Assembly: GCF_042683245.1 (NCBI RefSeq)
Contig: NZ_JBHUJB010000033.1
Location: 13,147 to 77,146, forward strand
DNA: 64,000 nucleotides
DNA from: Rubritalea tangerina
Lineage (GTDB): Bacteria; Verrucomicrobiota; Verrucomicrobiia; Verrucomicrobiales; Akkermansiaceae
Direction of reading: 5' to 3'
Of this stretch, positions 8,470 through 18,622 are shown one piece after another. The number at the start of each line of letters is the position of its first letter. Positions within the stretch are counted from its first letter, which is position 1. The position numbers and the translations under genes are program-made. The notes beneath the pieces were generated by a model, which had not been told where the DNA came from, searched no databases, and saw nothing but the letters and a program-made list of their open reading frames with translations.

Positions 8470-9690
8470 TCAGAGGCCGTCGAGGCGTTTTTTGGCGCTT
8501 TGTCTGGCCTGCATGCGGATCCATTTATTGGCAACTTGGTTGAGTGCATTATTGCATTGGGGGAGTTTGGCGTTGAAGGCGTCGAAGTTGGCATTGGGGT
8601 TGCGTTGGAACTCGAGCTCGACTTGTTTGAGTTGGTTAGCGAGTTCTTTTGCTTGGGCATCGAGTGCTTGCATGTCTGCGCCGAGCCCGAGGCTACCAGC
8701 GGCACCAGCGCCTGCGCTATTGCCTGATGAGGATTTGGAAGCTGCGGAGAGTTGTTTAGAAACTGATCGCAGTTTTTCGATTTGTTTTTTGAGTGCCGCG
8801 ATTTGTTCTTTTGTTGCTTTTTTGCCAGTGGGTTTTTTGACGGCGAGTTGTTTGAGTTTTTTGGCTGCGTCGTTGAGTTTTTTATCTTCGAGGTCTTTAG
8901 CGATTTGTTTGGCTTCTTTTGAGCTAGATTTTTTAAGATTTTTGATCGCTTTTTTGAGTGTTTCTTCGTCGCGTTTTTGTTCGAGTTCTTTGGACATTTC
9001 GCGGGCTTTTTGTTCGAGTCTGGCGAATTGTCTTGCGGCTTCTTTGCGGTTACCGGTGGCCTCGAGTTGGTCGACATGTTTTTTGAGTGTATCGAGGTCG
9101 AGTTCTTTGGCTTCATCGTCGCTGAGGTCTTTTTCCATGTCGTCGACGATTTTTTTGAGGGCGTCGATGGCTTCAGCGGATCGGTCTAGCGTGGTAGCTT
9201 CATCTGCTTGGCGATCGAGCACACCTTGGGAAGTGGGGATGAGCGCCATGGAAGCAGTGGCGGTGGTGAGCAGGAGAGCGAGGACGGCGAGCTTTTTCGA
9301 GTAACGCAGTGGGATGGTTTGAGGGTCACAGCTAGCGAGTTGCGTAGTGGTCCATTGTTCCTGCATCGAGCTGAGCTGGGAGTCTTGGGACTCGGATAGG
9401 TGGAGGGAGGTGACAATACCGTTTTTGAGGTCAAAGTGTTTGTCTGCAAAGTGTGCTGCGTGGCGGTGGTTTGCCCATGAGCGGAGGGCAAGAATGAGGG
9501 CGACGAGGAAGCTCAAGGTGCCAGAGATTGCAAAGATGAACCATGGGACAGAGTAGCCACGCAGGAGGTAGATCAAAGCTAAGAGGGTGCCCAGCAATGA
9601 GAAGCCAAGGGCGGCAAGAATCAGCGACCTAAGCGTGGTACTGAGGTTCAGCCGCTTGGCTACGCGGTCTAGGAAGGGAGTGAATTTCAT
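8470..9690 (-). CDS. Membrane protein with long coiled coil (DUF4175-like)
   Basis: 406 residues. Two N-terminal membrane helices (about 22-43 and 49-69) are followed by FADKHFDLKNGIVTSLHL, a motif seen in DUF4175-like proteins of MoxR loci, and a third helix at about 133-152. From about 160 to 335 the protein is a highly charged Lys/Glu/Asp-rich coiled coil, then a Gly/Ser/Ala linker and a last helical part. The topology suggests a membrane anchor with a long helical domain on one side. It lies 36 bp after the giant TPR gene and its TGA stop is in frame with the next ORF. The function is not known; the location points to a scaffold partner in the MoxR/VWA system. Confidence 0.75.
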   Translation of the reverse strand: MKFTPFLDRVAKRLNLSTTLRSLILAALGFSLLGTLLALIYLLRGYSVPWFIFAISGTLSFLVALILALRSWANHRHAAHFADKHFDLKNGIVTSLHLSESQDSQLSSMQEQWTTTQLASCDPQTIPLRYSKKLAVLALLLTTATASMALIPTSQGVLDRQADEATTLDRSAEAIDALKKIVDDMEKDLSDDEAKELDLDTLKKHVDQLEATGNRKEAARQFARLEQKAREMSKELEQKRDEETLKKAIKNLKKSSSKEAKQIAKDLEDKKLNDAAKKLKQLAVKKPTGKKATKEQIAALKKQIEKLRSVSKQLSAASKSSSGNSAGAGAAGSLGLGADMQALDAQAKELANQLKQVELEFQRNPNANFDAFNAKLPQCNNALNQVANKWIRMQARQSAKKRLDGL

Positions 9691-9726
9691 AGTATCAACT
9701 GAGTTAGAATTCTTTAGAGGGGGGAG

Positions 9727-12700
9727 TTAGGATTTTGGTTGTTCTAGCAAATCGAGTTTTTTGAGGAGTGTGTTTCGGCGGTTTTTGGCCTTAGGATCGA
9801 TGCCTTTGAGTCTGAGTTTTTTGGCAATTTCGATGGCTTTATCTTTATTTTCTTGGAGCAAGTAGATTTCAGCAGCGTAGACTGAAGCGTCATCAAAGAG
9901 CGAATCCCAGCGTTTGTCGCCATCTTGCATTAACTCCATAGCGGCATGGTAATCGGCTAATGCTTTATCGTAGTCTTTCTTTTCATAGAAATGCCAAGCG
10001 CGGTGGACGAGCATGGACTTTTTCGCATTGGGGTGGGTGGACTCAGCACTAGTGAGTTCAAAGACCTCAGCTTCAGTGAGGCCACGGCCGGCCATGTTGT
10101 TAGCAGCCCAAAGCAACTTGTACTGCATGCTTTCGGCTGACTCTGGGTTGGCATAGAGCCAGGTGAAGAGGTCCATTCGGTAGGCTTTGTTATCGTCTTC
10201 GAGCCAATAATCTTCATTTTCGACTGGCCAGGAGATGTAGACGGGAAGGTTGGCGAGCTCGAGGACTTTTTTGTATGCTTTTTGTCCTTCGGGGCTAAGT
10301 TTTTTACCCCAGGTGTCGAGTTCTGGACGTTTATTGAGTTTATGGGAGACGAGTTTAGCGTATGCGAGTGGGCTAGTTCGGCTACGGTTATCAGTATTAT
10401 CTTTCTCGAAGGTGACTAGCACTAGTCGTTTGAGAAGTGGGAGGAGGGTTTCTAACTGGTGTGGTGATTGTTTACGAACGGACTCTACCAGAGCGAAGCA
10501 CATGGAGTGGGAGAGTTCATCTTGGGCATTATTTGCGTAATAATGGAGATTGCTGTGATCGCCCTGATCTTTCTCATAGAGTTCGACGATAGATTCGAGT
10601 GGCTTGAGGTTCCCTTGCTTCATTTCATGGATGGCATGGAAATGGTAGAGATCGACGAGCCACTTTTTATAGCGATCACCGGAGCGTTTGGCGTGTTCGT
10701 TGAGGAGGAAGGCGTAGGTTTTTCTGCCGATTTCATTTTTGATAGGCTCGGCATTGAGCGAGATACCGGTGTGTGCTTGGCAGAGCGACGCGAGGGCCTC
10801 AACTCGAGTTTCTTTTGTGAGGGAGTTGAGTTGGGTTAATTGTTTGGACAGGCGAGCTGTGCGCGTGATTTGGCCTTCGCTTGCTTTTTGTTTATCGAGT
10901 TTTGGTTCGAGGTAGAGGAGCTCACATTCGAAGCGGAAGAAAGCTCGCTCGTCGTCGAGGGCGGTTTTGAACTTAGGAAGGATAGCTTCGAGTTGGGCAT
11001 CGTATTGGTGGTTGGAACCACCATTCCAGTGTCGGTAGAATTTGCCGGGGAGTGGGAGTAGGCGCTTGGCCACATCGAACTGATTTTCCTTGAGCAGAGC
11101 GAGGATAGCGGGGATGTCGCCTCTTAGGCCATCTGCTGAGTTACTGATGAGCCAGTTGATGGCGTTGTGGTGTGAGCCAGCTACAGAGATGTTCAGTGCT
11201 GCAGTGGAGAGGTCATTATAGACTTGTTTTTGTTCTCCTCTGAGTGGTCGTTTGACTTTTTCTAACCATGTATCGAGGACAGCTTTACAGGCGGCTGCGT
11301 TATTCTGCTTTTTATGGGCACGGGTGTATGCCTCTAGGAGCCTTTCTTGGATGTCGGTACGCGCACTGCGTTTTCCATTGAGGTGATTTTGTTGGAGTTT
11401 TATGACTGCCTGATTGAAGTCCTCGTTAAGAATAAGCTTGCTGTCATATGTGAGGGCTTTCGCAGCGAGCATTATGCGGAAATCGGTGGGGGCATGTGCA
11501 TCGTTGAGGTGTGCTAGGAGGAGCGTGTTCTTTGTGGATGGGTCTTTTTTAGCTCCTTTACATTTAGATTCCGCGATGAGTTGGAGTGTTTGGTAGATGG
11601 GGGTATCTGCAGCTTTAGTTGTCCATTCGGTGACGAGTGGGTGATCGGCTTTGATGTTCCATGATCCGTTATTATAGAATTCATGGAGCAGGGCGACGGT
11701 GGCGATGGATTGAGCCTCGGGGCTCATTTGAGAGAAGTCTTGAGCCATCTTGTCGAGGTAGACCCAATCTTTCTTTTGCTTTGTATCAGTGGTTGCGTTT
11801 TGGAGTTTGCGGCGTTCGATCTCGATACAGTCTTCGAGTGAGCTGTATGCGGAAGGCGTCCAGAGGACATGTTCACTGATGCTTTCATCGGCATGGATAT
11901 GGCTGATGAACTCAAAAATCTTGTTAGAGGGTTGTTTGTTTTCTTTCCAACGGTAGATGATGGTTTCGAGGAGTTGGTCCTTGGATGCATAGAGGGCGCC
12001 ACTGGATGAGGAATAGCGGGAGTATTGGCCGCCATTTTTGAGTGATTCAGCGTGGCCATGGATGTATGCTTTTACGAAGTCGAGAGTTTTTTCTGGGTAG
12101 GCAGTGAGGCTTTTTCTAGCGAAGTCAGCAGCTCGTCTTTCGGTTTGGTAGAGGTTACGATTTGATGAGCTGAAGGTTTTGCCATCTTTTATTTCTTGGG
12201 CCATGGTTTCCATGGCGGTGAGTGCCTCTTTGGCATTTTGGGCAGCTAATTTTTTACCGATAGCGATGAGTTTTGGGTGTTTCCAGCTATCGGTATTAGG
12301 CATGACATCTTCGAAGTTCGTGTAGATGGCACTGAGCTGGGCGTCTGGGAGATTGGTGAGTTCGTCTGCGCATTCTTCGAATGCTTGGTTGACGAGGGCA
12401 GTTTTGTCTCTGTCGCTGGAGGTGAGGCTGGCTGCGGTGAGCAGTGAGCCGAAGCGCTTTTCTTTATTTTCTTTGAGAGCTTCGATGACTGCGTTCCAGT
12501 GCTTTTTATTTTTATGGATGTAGTGGTCGAGGTCTTTGAGAGGGGCCTCGATAGATTCTACGGTGTAGAAGCTTTGCCAGCCTGAGGCGCGAGTGGTTAG
12601 AGGGAAGTAGTCTTTGGCATCGGCGACGAGGCCGAGTCTTTCGAGGAATGCGATACATGACTCAGTGTCCTTGTAGGTACGTTCGGTGAGCATGCGGCGC

Positions 12701-15700
12701 GCATCATAGGAATGGTTATTGATGGGGAGTTCGTGGATCCAAGAGGCTTTCAGCATCATGCTGAGGAGCTCAGGATTTTCAGCGAGAGCTTGTGAGATGG
12801 TTCGGCAGGTGTACTCGACGGAGTTGGAGCTATTTTGTTTACCACTACGTTTTGGCCACTCGGAGCGGTCACCGAGGATGGTCTCTAGCATCTCTTTGTA
12901 TTTGAGAGCGGCGAAGTCTTTGGAGATATCGTGGAAGCTATTTGATAAGATATCGGTGGCTGCTTTGATTTGTTCTTGGCGATCTCGGTAGCCGGAGTTG
13001 CCCACTTTTTTGAGTTTAGGGAGGATTTCTGCGAACTCTTTATCGACGCGTTCTTTGGTGTATGGTGCGAGGTTATTGAGGTTGTTAGCGAGTTCGTAAA
13101 GTGCGGTAGTTTTTGATTGTTTCCAGGATTTGCTGAGTGTGTCTTTTTGGTTTTGGAATTTTTCCCCTCTGAGTTTGGAGAGCTTTATGAGGTCACTGAG
13201 GGCCTGTTCGGTATCGGGTGCAGATTTTTTGAGTTCTTTGATGAGGGAAGGCGGGAGGACGGCATTGGCTCCGTGAGACTTGAGTTTTTTGCAGAGTTCT
13301 TCTTGGAGGTTAGACGCTTTGCCGCGGGCATAATTGTGGCGGATATTGTGTAATGAAAATGGTGAGACCTCTTCTGTGCTTTTTGCAGAGGAGAAGATAT
13401 CGGCTTTGAGGGCGGTGTGCATCCACTCGAATTCTGAGTTTGGGCTGATTTTTCCAGCGCTTTCGAGGAGGTTGAGGATCATGTAACCGGCTTCGGCGCC
13501 TTGTTGGTTTTTGAGAAGGGCTCTGGAGATGGATGTGACGGCAGCGACTCGTTTTTTATTTTTTTCCTTACGGTCATTATCTTGTTCAAAGACCGACTGG
13601 ATGTAGTTGTTATTGTTAAAGTGTTTTGACTCGGCGAGGTCACTGAGGATGGGTACTAGCCACATGAGCTCACGCTCGGTTTCGGGTGTTTTTTCTAGAT
13701 GTTCTGCGTAGTCAGCGACGAGTGAGGCCCAGAGATACCATTGGTCAGGAGAGACTTTGGTCTGAGTGGGGATGCTGACGCTGACGTCTTTATTTGGAAT
13801 GGAAGTGGTGAGGACCTTGAGTGCTTCTTCAGGTTTGTCTTTATGGAGAGAGAGGGCAGTTCTTAGAGCTTTCCATTCTTTGTTAGCGCGTGGGTCTTTG
13901 AGCGACTCGATGGTGTTAGGGACTTCGCTTTCACGTCCTAACAGATGGAGTGCGACACAGTAGGTGTCATTCCAGATAGAGCTGGATGTGGTGTAGGTTT
14001 TGAGGTGATTGAGGAAGAGGTCATCGAGTTTATTTGACTGGATACCATTGATAAGGTCATCCATGCCATTGGCTGGATAATGGGAGTGGATTTTGTGGAT
14101 AAAGAGCCGAGCAGCAAGGCGTGCGGCTTGATCTTGTTTTCCAGATTTGGTGAGGGGGGTGAAGCGTTGGTGGAGTTTATCGTATGAGATACCGGTGATG
14201 TTGCGAAGAATGGTTTCGCGTTTTTCTTGGGTCTTTTGGTTTAGTTTCTTACGCGGCAGCTTGATGTCAAGTTGGGCAGCAGCTAGTTGGGTACGTTGTG
14301 CGACGTAGCTATTGCCGGGGCTATTATGGAAGGTGGTGAGTGCTGTGGTGAGAATTTTAGTTTTGCCGGCGAGGTCAGCCTTATCGCATTTTTGTGCTAC
14401 TTGGATGATTCTGGCGTCGGTGGCGGCTTTGGCGAATTTGGTATCAGCCGATTTTCTAGATTTGATGTAGAGTTCGAGTGATTCGAGGTATTGTTCGTCT
14501 TGTTCGAGTTGGTAGGCGAGCGTGTTTACAGCGATGGGCGACTCATACGTGTTAGATGCGATGGCCTCACGGAGTTTATCTTGAGCCTTTTTGGAATCGT
14601 TGAGGGCGGTGTATAGTTCCGCGGCGATGGTTTTAGATTCGACGCGTGGGAGGGATTTCTCGAGGGTAGATTTGATTGTGTCTTTATCGAGATTTGGGTA
14701 GAGGTCGTCGTTTAAGAAGAGCTCTTTAGTAAAGATACCGAGGTTAATTTTGGACGCTTGGTTCAAGTAGCTGGCGTCTTGGTAGAGAAGGAAGCTGTAG
14801 TCATTTCTGGAAGTGTAGTAGGCGAAGGCTGAGCTTTTTTTCTTACCTTTGAGTGTATCGGTGAAGTCGGGGTGGTTAAAGAATTCTAACAACCTTTTTT
14901 CATCTCCGAGTGAAGCAAAGATGAGAGCTGCGAGTGAGCGTTGGTGGGACGACTGATAGGGTGAGTTATGTTCTTTAAGGAGGTTGTTATCGTAGCATTG
15001 GGTGATGAGTGTTAGGAGGGCCTTTTTGCGTTCATCGGTGAGGTGCTCATCAGGTTGTGAGTACTGGGAGCAAAGTTTTGAAAAGACGCTAGGGGGGCAC
15101 TTGTGATTTTGGGATAGGAGTGCGTTAGCGCGGCTGAGGGCTTGATCAAATTGTTCGTCGCTGGATTCTTTGGTTAAGAGGAGGGATGCGGCGTAGTACT
15201 CGATATCGGGGTTATCCTTGGAAGTCTTGAGAAGGCGGATGCCGTCCTCGAGCTCGAGTGACTGGAAGGATTGCATATCCGCAAGGATGAGTAGTGGGCT
15301 ATCGGGGAATTTTTTAATGAGTTTTTTATAGTCGATGCTGTGGCCGCCCCAGCGTGAGTTTGCGTGGAGTTTGTTGAGGTAGAAGAGTTCGGCGAGGACA
15401 TCGACTTCGGGGACTTTTTCTTTAATGAGGTGGTTATGGATCGAGTCATGCAATGGGCTAGCGCCGATGGATGACATGATGGTGAAGAGGTGGGTGTGGG
15501 AATATTTTTGTGCTTCATCTGGGGAGCTTGGGAGTTTGATGAAAGGATTATTTGCGTTCCAGCCGCTGTGTCTTGAGTTTTCGAGGTTATTGCGGAATTG
15601 GTAAATGGTGTCGCTGAGGGTGAGGACTTCGGGGTAGTAGCTAGAGCTCCAGGGGGAGCGGACGGGGTAGCTGTCGGCTTCGATGTCTGGAAGTTCCCCG

Positions 15701-18444
15701 CTGGCGGAGCTGAGGTTGATGAAGAGTTCGGAGGCTTCATCGAGTTGGCCGTTTTCTTCGAGGAGGGTGGCGTAGAGGTATTTTGCACGCCAATCGTTAG
15801 GGTGTTTCGCTACGAGGGTTTTGAGGCTGATGAGAGCGGCATCGAGGTAGCCGATACGGAACATTTCGACTGCGAGTTGTTCTGCTTTACGCGGGTCGGA
15901 GCTTTGGTTTTGTGCTTTAACGAGGGCGAAGGCTTTATCTTCTTGGCCGGAGCGGAAGTAAAACTTGAGGAGTTGGTTTTGGGCATTTTTAGCTCCGGTA
16001 ATTTCAGAAGCTTGTCGGTAGTAGGTTTCGGCGGTATCGCTATTGCCGAGGCGTTCTTCGATATCGCCGATGTTGAGGAGAAGCTTCTCATTGTTAGGCT
16101 GGAGGGCGAGGGCTTCTTTTGTGTATTCGCGTTCGGCGTCGAGGTCTTGTTCTTTGATAGCGACTTGGATGAGTGCGAGAACTGGGGAGATGGCTTTTTT
16201 ATTACCTGAGCGTCGTTTGAGGAACTCGTTTTTGAGTTCATTGAGTCGAGCGAGGTCGTAGTTGAGTTTAACGAGTTCTCGGGACCAATGCATTTTGGAC
16301 TCGACGGTTTTTGCTTTTTCGAAGGAATCCCAGAGGACTTCGTGAGCATCTTGGTACATACCTGCGTGGAGGTATGATTTTGAGAGGAGGGAGTGGAGGT
16401 CATCGGCTTTTTCGAAGCGTGCGATGGCTCTGCGGAGGTTGGCGATTGCTTTACCTGTTTCGCCATTGTTTTGGAGGAGGTCGGACTCCCAGATCCAGAC
16501 GACTTTATCGTTGGGGGCGATTTCTTTCCATTTGGCGATGGTGTCGAGTGCGGCGTCTGTGTCACCGATACTTTTTTGGAGTTGGCAGAGTTTTCTGAGG
16601 AAGACGGTATTGCGGCCTGAGGGGGAGTCGATGAGTTTTAGCAGCACGGCGCAGGCTTCATCTTCCAATTTATGTTTCACGAGGAGACCGGCCCAGAAGT
16701 AGGTGCTGAGTGGGTCAGGTGATTGGGTGAGGGTGGAGCGTGCTTTATCGATTTGATTGTCTGATGCGTAGAGTTGGGCGAGCAAGCATTTGTCTTGGGT
16801 GCTGAGTTCTGAGGCGCTTTCTAACTTCTCGATATAGCGTTGGTTGCTTTCGGTGCGTTGGATGAGCTTGAAGGCCATTTTGATGGCGTCATCGAGTTCT
16901 TGTGGGCGTTGTGCTAGGTGGATGAGGTCTTCACCGAATGGGAGGGCTTGCTCATCATTGTTAGAGCTGATAGCTAGTTGGCAGAGGGTATGGAGGTAGC
17001 GTGGGTCGCTGGCGAAGTCATTTTTTCTATTAAGGCAAATGGAATAGGCTTTTTCAGGGGCGCCTGCGGTAGCGATGTTAGTGGTGATACGGATGAGGCT
17101 TTCGATATCTGCGCCACGGGTGGCTTTGGTGAGGATATCGATGGCTTTTTGTTTTTGCTCATTTTGGATGTAGAAGCTAGCGAGGGCTTCGCGTGAGAGC
17201 AGAGCGGAGTCTTGTTGGGAGAGGTTGAGTAGGAGGGTTTCAGCTTCGGCTTTGAGGCCATTTTGCAGGTAGATTTGTGAGACTCTGATTTGGTCGGACT
17301 CAGCGGAGCCGACGAGTTTTTCAATTTTTTGGATGAGTGGTTTGATTTCGTCTTTGCGATCGAGTTGGTGGAGGAGGCCGATTCGCTGGAGGAGGAGAGG
17401 TTCAGACTCACCTTGTTGTTGGATGAGGAGGTCGAGTTCTTTGAGAGCTCGGTCAAACTTTTCAGAATTGGTGAGTAGGACGATAAAGTCTTTTCGCAGC
17501 TGGAGGGCATCTGGGGCTGACTGGAGCAGCTCGGCGAAGAGCGATTCAGCTTTATCCCACTCATCGTTAGAGGCGAGTAGGAACGCGTAGCGCTGTTTGA
17601 TATTTGTGCGGTGTTTTTGGGAGGAATGGAGTTCTCTATAGAAAGTGATTTGGCCAGTGAGGTCACCTTGTCGGTCGAAGATGCTGTCGGCTTTACGAAG
17701 AATTTCCGATTCTAACCATGAGGCATTGCCTGTGTCATTGAGGGTGGTTTTAAGGGATTCGAGTGCGGCGGGGATTTGGTTGGCTTGGCCTTGGAGTTCG
17801 GCGAGGCGGATTTGGAAACGGACTTTTTCGTAGGGGTCCTTGGTTTTTGAGATGAGGGTTTGGCAGAGTTCGATGGCTTTTTCGTAGGCACCTTCTGTGG
17901 CGGCGGCATCCACGAAGTCGATACCGACGTCGCTGGATTTGATAGCTTCAGACCAGAGGGCGAGAGCCTCGTCTACTTTACCGACTCTGAGGTAGCAGGT
18001 ACCGAGGAGGCGGGTGGTTTCGATGGAGGATTCGGCGTCGTCGAGTTTGATTTCTTTGAGGTCGTTAATGGCCTCAGCGAAATTGAGGTTACGGAAGTGG
18101 AGTTCGGCTCTGAGTTGGTGGAGCGGGGAGGGGTTGGGGGAATTGGCTATGGCGTGGCCGAGGGAGGTGATGGCTTCTTGGTCGAGGCTACGGCGCATTT
18201 GGTAGCGTGCGAGGAGAGTCCAGTCTTGCCAGGATTTTTGAGTTTTTTCTGTGAGGTAGGCGCCGAGGGCGTCGAGTTCTTGTTCCTCCATCCAGGCGCC
18301 ATAGAAGCGGTCGAAGAGTTGTTCATTGAGGGGGCGGGACTGGAGGGCTTTATGGTACTTGAGGGCTTTATCTCCTGGGGTGATTTCTGCTGATAGTGTG
18401 CTAAGGGCAAGTGAGAATACGAGCGGAGAATAGAAGGGTTTCAT
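9727..18444 (-). CDS. Giant exported TPR-repeat protein
   Basis: 2905 residues in one open frame. A signal peptide (MKPFYSPLVFSLALSTLSAE) is followed by alpha-helical repeats. TPR-like units are clearest in residues about 30-950 (for example YLRVGKVDEALALWSEAI and FRNLNFAEAINDLKEI) and again near 2790-2890 (FYEKKDYDKALADYHAAM). The long centre is helical, Lys/Glu/Leu-rich and without recognised catalytic motifs. TPR solenoids are protein-interaction scaffolds; with a signal peptide it should act in the periplasm. It is the first gene of the minus-strand series that continues with the coiled-coil membrane protein, MoxR and the VWA proteins, so it may be a periplasmic platform for that system (inference). 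It is much longer than the BatE-type TPR proteins of Bacteroides Bat operons, which are a few hundred residues. The 178 bp upstream, to the S4 gene, should hold its promoter. Confidence 0.85.
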   Translation of the reverse strand: MKPFYSPLVFSLALSTLSAEITPGDKALKYHKALQSRPLNEQLFDRFYGAWMEEQELDALGAYLTEKTQKSWQDWTLLARYQMRRSLDQEAITSLGHAIANSPNPSPLHQLRAELHFRNLNFAEAINDLKEIKLDDAESSIETTRLLGTCYLRVGKVDEALALWSEAIKSSDVGIDFVDAAATEGAYEKAIELCQTLISKTKDPYEKVRFQIRLAELQGQANQIPAALESLKTTLNDTGNASWLESEILRKADSIFDRQGDLTGQITFYRELHSSQKHRTNIKQRYAFLLASNDEWDKAESLFAELLQSAPDALQLRKDFIVLLTNSEKFDRALKELDLLIQQQGESEPLLLQRIGLLHQLDRKDEIKPLIQKIEKLVGSAESDQIRVSQIYLQNGLKAEAETLLLNLSQQDSALLSREALASFYIQNEQKQKAIDILTKATRGADIESLIRITTNIATAGAPEKAYSICLNRKNDFASDPRYLHTLCQLAISSNNDEQALPFGEDLIHLAQRPQELDDAIKMAFKLIQRTESNQRYIEKLESASELSTQDKCLLAQLYASDNQIDKARSTLTQSPDPLSTYFWAGLLVKHKLEDEACAVLLKLIDSPSGRNTVFLRKLCQLQKSIGDTDAALDTIAKWKEIAPNDKVVWIWESDLLQNNGETGKAIANLRRAIARFEKADDLHSLLSKSYLHAGMYQDAHEVLWDSFEKAKTVESKMHWSRELVKLNYDLARLNELKNEFLKRRSGNKKAISPVLALIQVAIKEQDLDAEREYTKEALALQPNNEKLLLNIGDIEERLGNSDTAETYYRQASEITGAKNAQNQLLKFYFRSGQEDKAFALVKAQNQSSDPRKAEQLAVEMFRIGYLDAALISLKTLVAKHPNDWRAKYLYATLLEENGQLDEASELFINLSSASGELPDIEADSYPVRSPWSSSYYPEVLTLSDTIYQFRNNLENSRHSGWNANNPFIKLPSSPDEAQKYSHTHLFTIMSSIGASPLHDSIHNHLIKEKVPEVDVLAELFYLNKLHANSRWGGHSIDYKKLIKKFPDSPLLILADMQSFQSLELEDGIRLLKTSKDNPDIEYYAASLLLTKESSDEQFDQALSRANALLSQNHKCPPSVFSKLCSQYSQPDEHLTDERKKALLTLITQCYDNNLLKEHNSPYQSSHQRSLAALIFASLGDEKRLLEFFNHPDFTDTLKGKKKSSAFAYYTSRNDYSFLLYQDASYLNQASKINLGIFTKELFLNDDLYPNLDKDTIKSTLEKSLPRVESKTIAAELYTALNDSKKAQDKLREAIASNTYESPIAVNTLAYQLEQDEQYLESLELYIKSRKSADTKFAKAATDARIIQVAQKCDKADLAGKTKILTTALTTFHNSPGNSYVAQRTQLAAAQLDIKLPRKKLNQKTQEKRETILRNITGISYDKLHQRFTPLTKSGKQDQAARLAARLFIHKIHSHYPANGMDDLINGIQSNKLDDLFLNHLKTYTTSSSIWNDTYCVALHLLGRESEVPNTIESLKDPRANKEWKALRTALSLHKDKPEEALKVLTTSIPNKDVSVSIPTQTKVSPDQWYLWASLVADYAEHLEKTPETERELMWLVPILSDLAESKHFNNNNYIQSVFEQDNDRKEKNKKRVAAVTSISRALLKNQQGAEAGYMILNLLESAGKISPNSEFEWMHTALKADIFSSAKSTEEVSPFSLHNIRHNYARGKASNLQEELCKKLKSHGANAVLPPSLIKELKKSAPDTEQALSDLIKLSKLRGEKFQNQKDTLSKSWKQSKTTALYELANNLNNLAPYTKERVDKEFAEILPKLKKVGNSGYRDRQEQIKAATDILSNSFHDISKDFAALKYKEMLETILGDRSEWPKRSGKQNSSNSVEYTCRTISQALAENPELLSMMLKASWIHELPINNHSYDARRMLTERTYKDTESCIAFLERLGLVADAKDYFPLTTRASGWQSFYTVESIEAPLKDLDHYIHKNKKHWNAVIEALKENKEKRFGSLLTAASLTSSDRDKTALVNQAFEECADELTNLPDAQLSAIYTNFEDVMPNTDSWKHPKLIAIGKKLAAQNAKEALTAMETMAQEIKDGKTFSSSNRNLYQTERRAADFARKSLTAYPEKTLDFVKAYIHGHAESLKNGGQYSRYSSSSGALYASKDQLLETIIYRWKENKQPSNKIFEFISHIHADESISEHVLWTPSAYSSLEDCIEIERRKLQNATTDTKQKKDWVYLDKMAQDFSQMSPEAQSIATVALLHEFYNNGSWNIKADHPLVTEWTTKAADTPIYQTLQLIAESKCKGAKKDPSTKNTLLLAHLNDAHAPTDFRIMLAAKALTYDSKLILNEDFNQAVIKLQQNHLNGKRSARTDIQERLLEAYTRAHKKQNNAAACKAVLDTWLEKVKRPLRGEQKQVYNDLSTAALNISVAGSHHNAINWLISNSADGLRGDIPAILALLKENQFDVAKRLLPLPGKFYRHWNGGSNHQYDAQLEAILPKFKTALDDERAFFRFECELLYLEPKLDKQKASEGQITRTARLSKQLTQLNSLTKETRVEALASLCQAHTGISLNAEPIKNEIGRKTYAFLLNEHAKRSGDRYKKWLVDLYHFHAIHEMKQGNLKPLESIVELYEKDQGDHSNLHYYANNAQDELSHSMCFALVESVRKQSPHQLETLLPLLKRLVLVTFEKDNTDNRSRTSPLAYAKLVSHKLNKRPELDTWGKKLSPEGQKAYKKVLELANLPVYISWPVENEDYWLEDDNKAYRMDLFTWLYANPESAESMQYKLLWAANNMAGRGLTEAEVFELTSAESTHPNAKKSMLVHRAWHFYEKKDYDKALADYHAAMELMQDGDKRWDSLFDDASVYAAEIYLLQENKDKAIEIAKKLRLKGIDPKAKNRRNTLLKKLDLLEQPKS

Positions 18445-18622
18445 AATGTAGAAGGATCAGTGGACTTAAGGTGTGGTAGATAGTACTGAAGGTGTGTGGA
18501 TTCTAACGACACGATAGAATCGACGCGGTTACACTGGGGATAATGGTGCGTCAGCTCAAGCTGGAAATTGTAAAAAATGCGCAGTGGTAGGCATTTTTGA
18601 CAGAGAGTGGGGGGAGGAGGTA

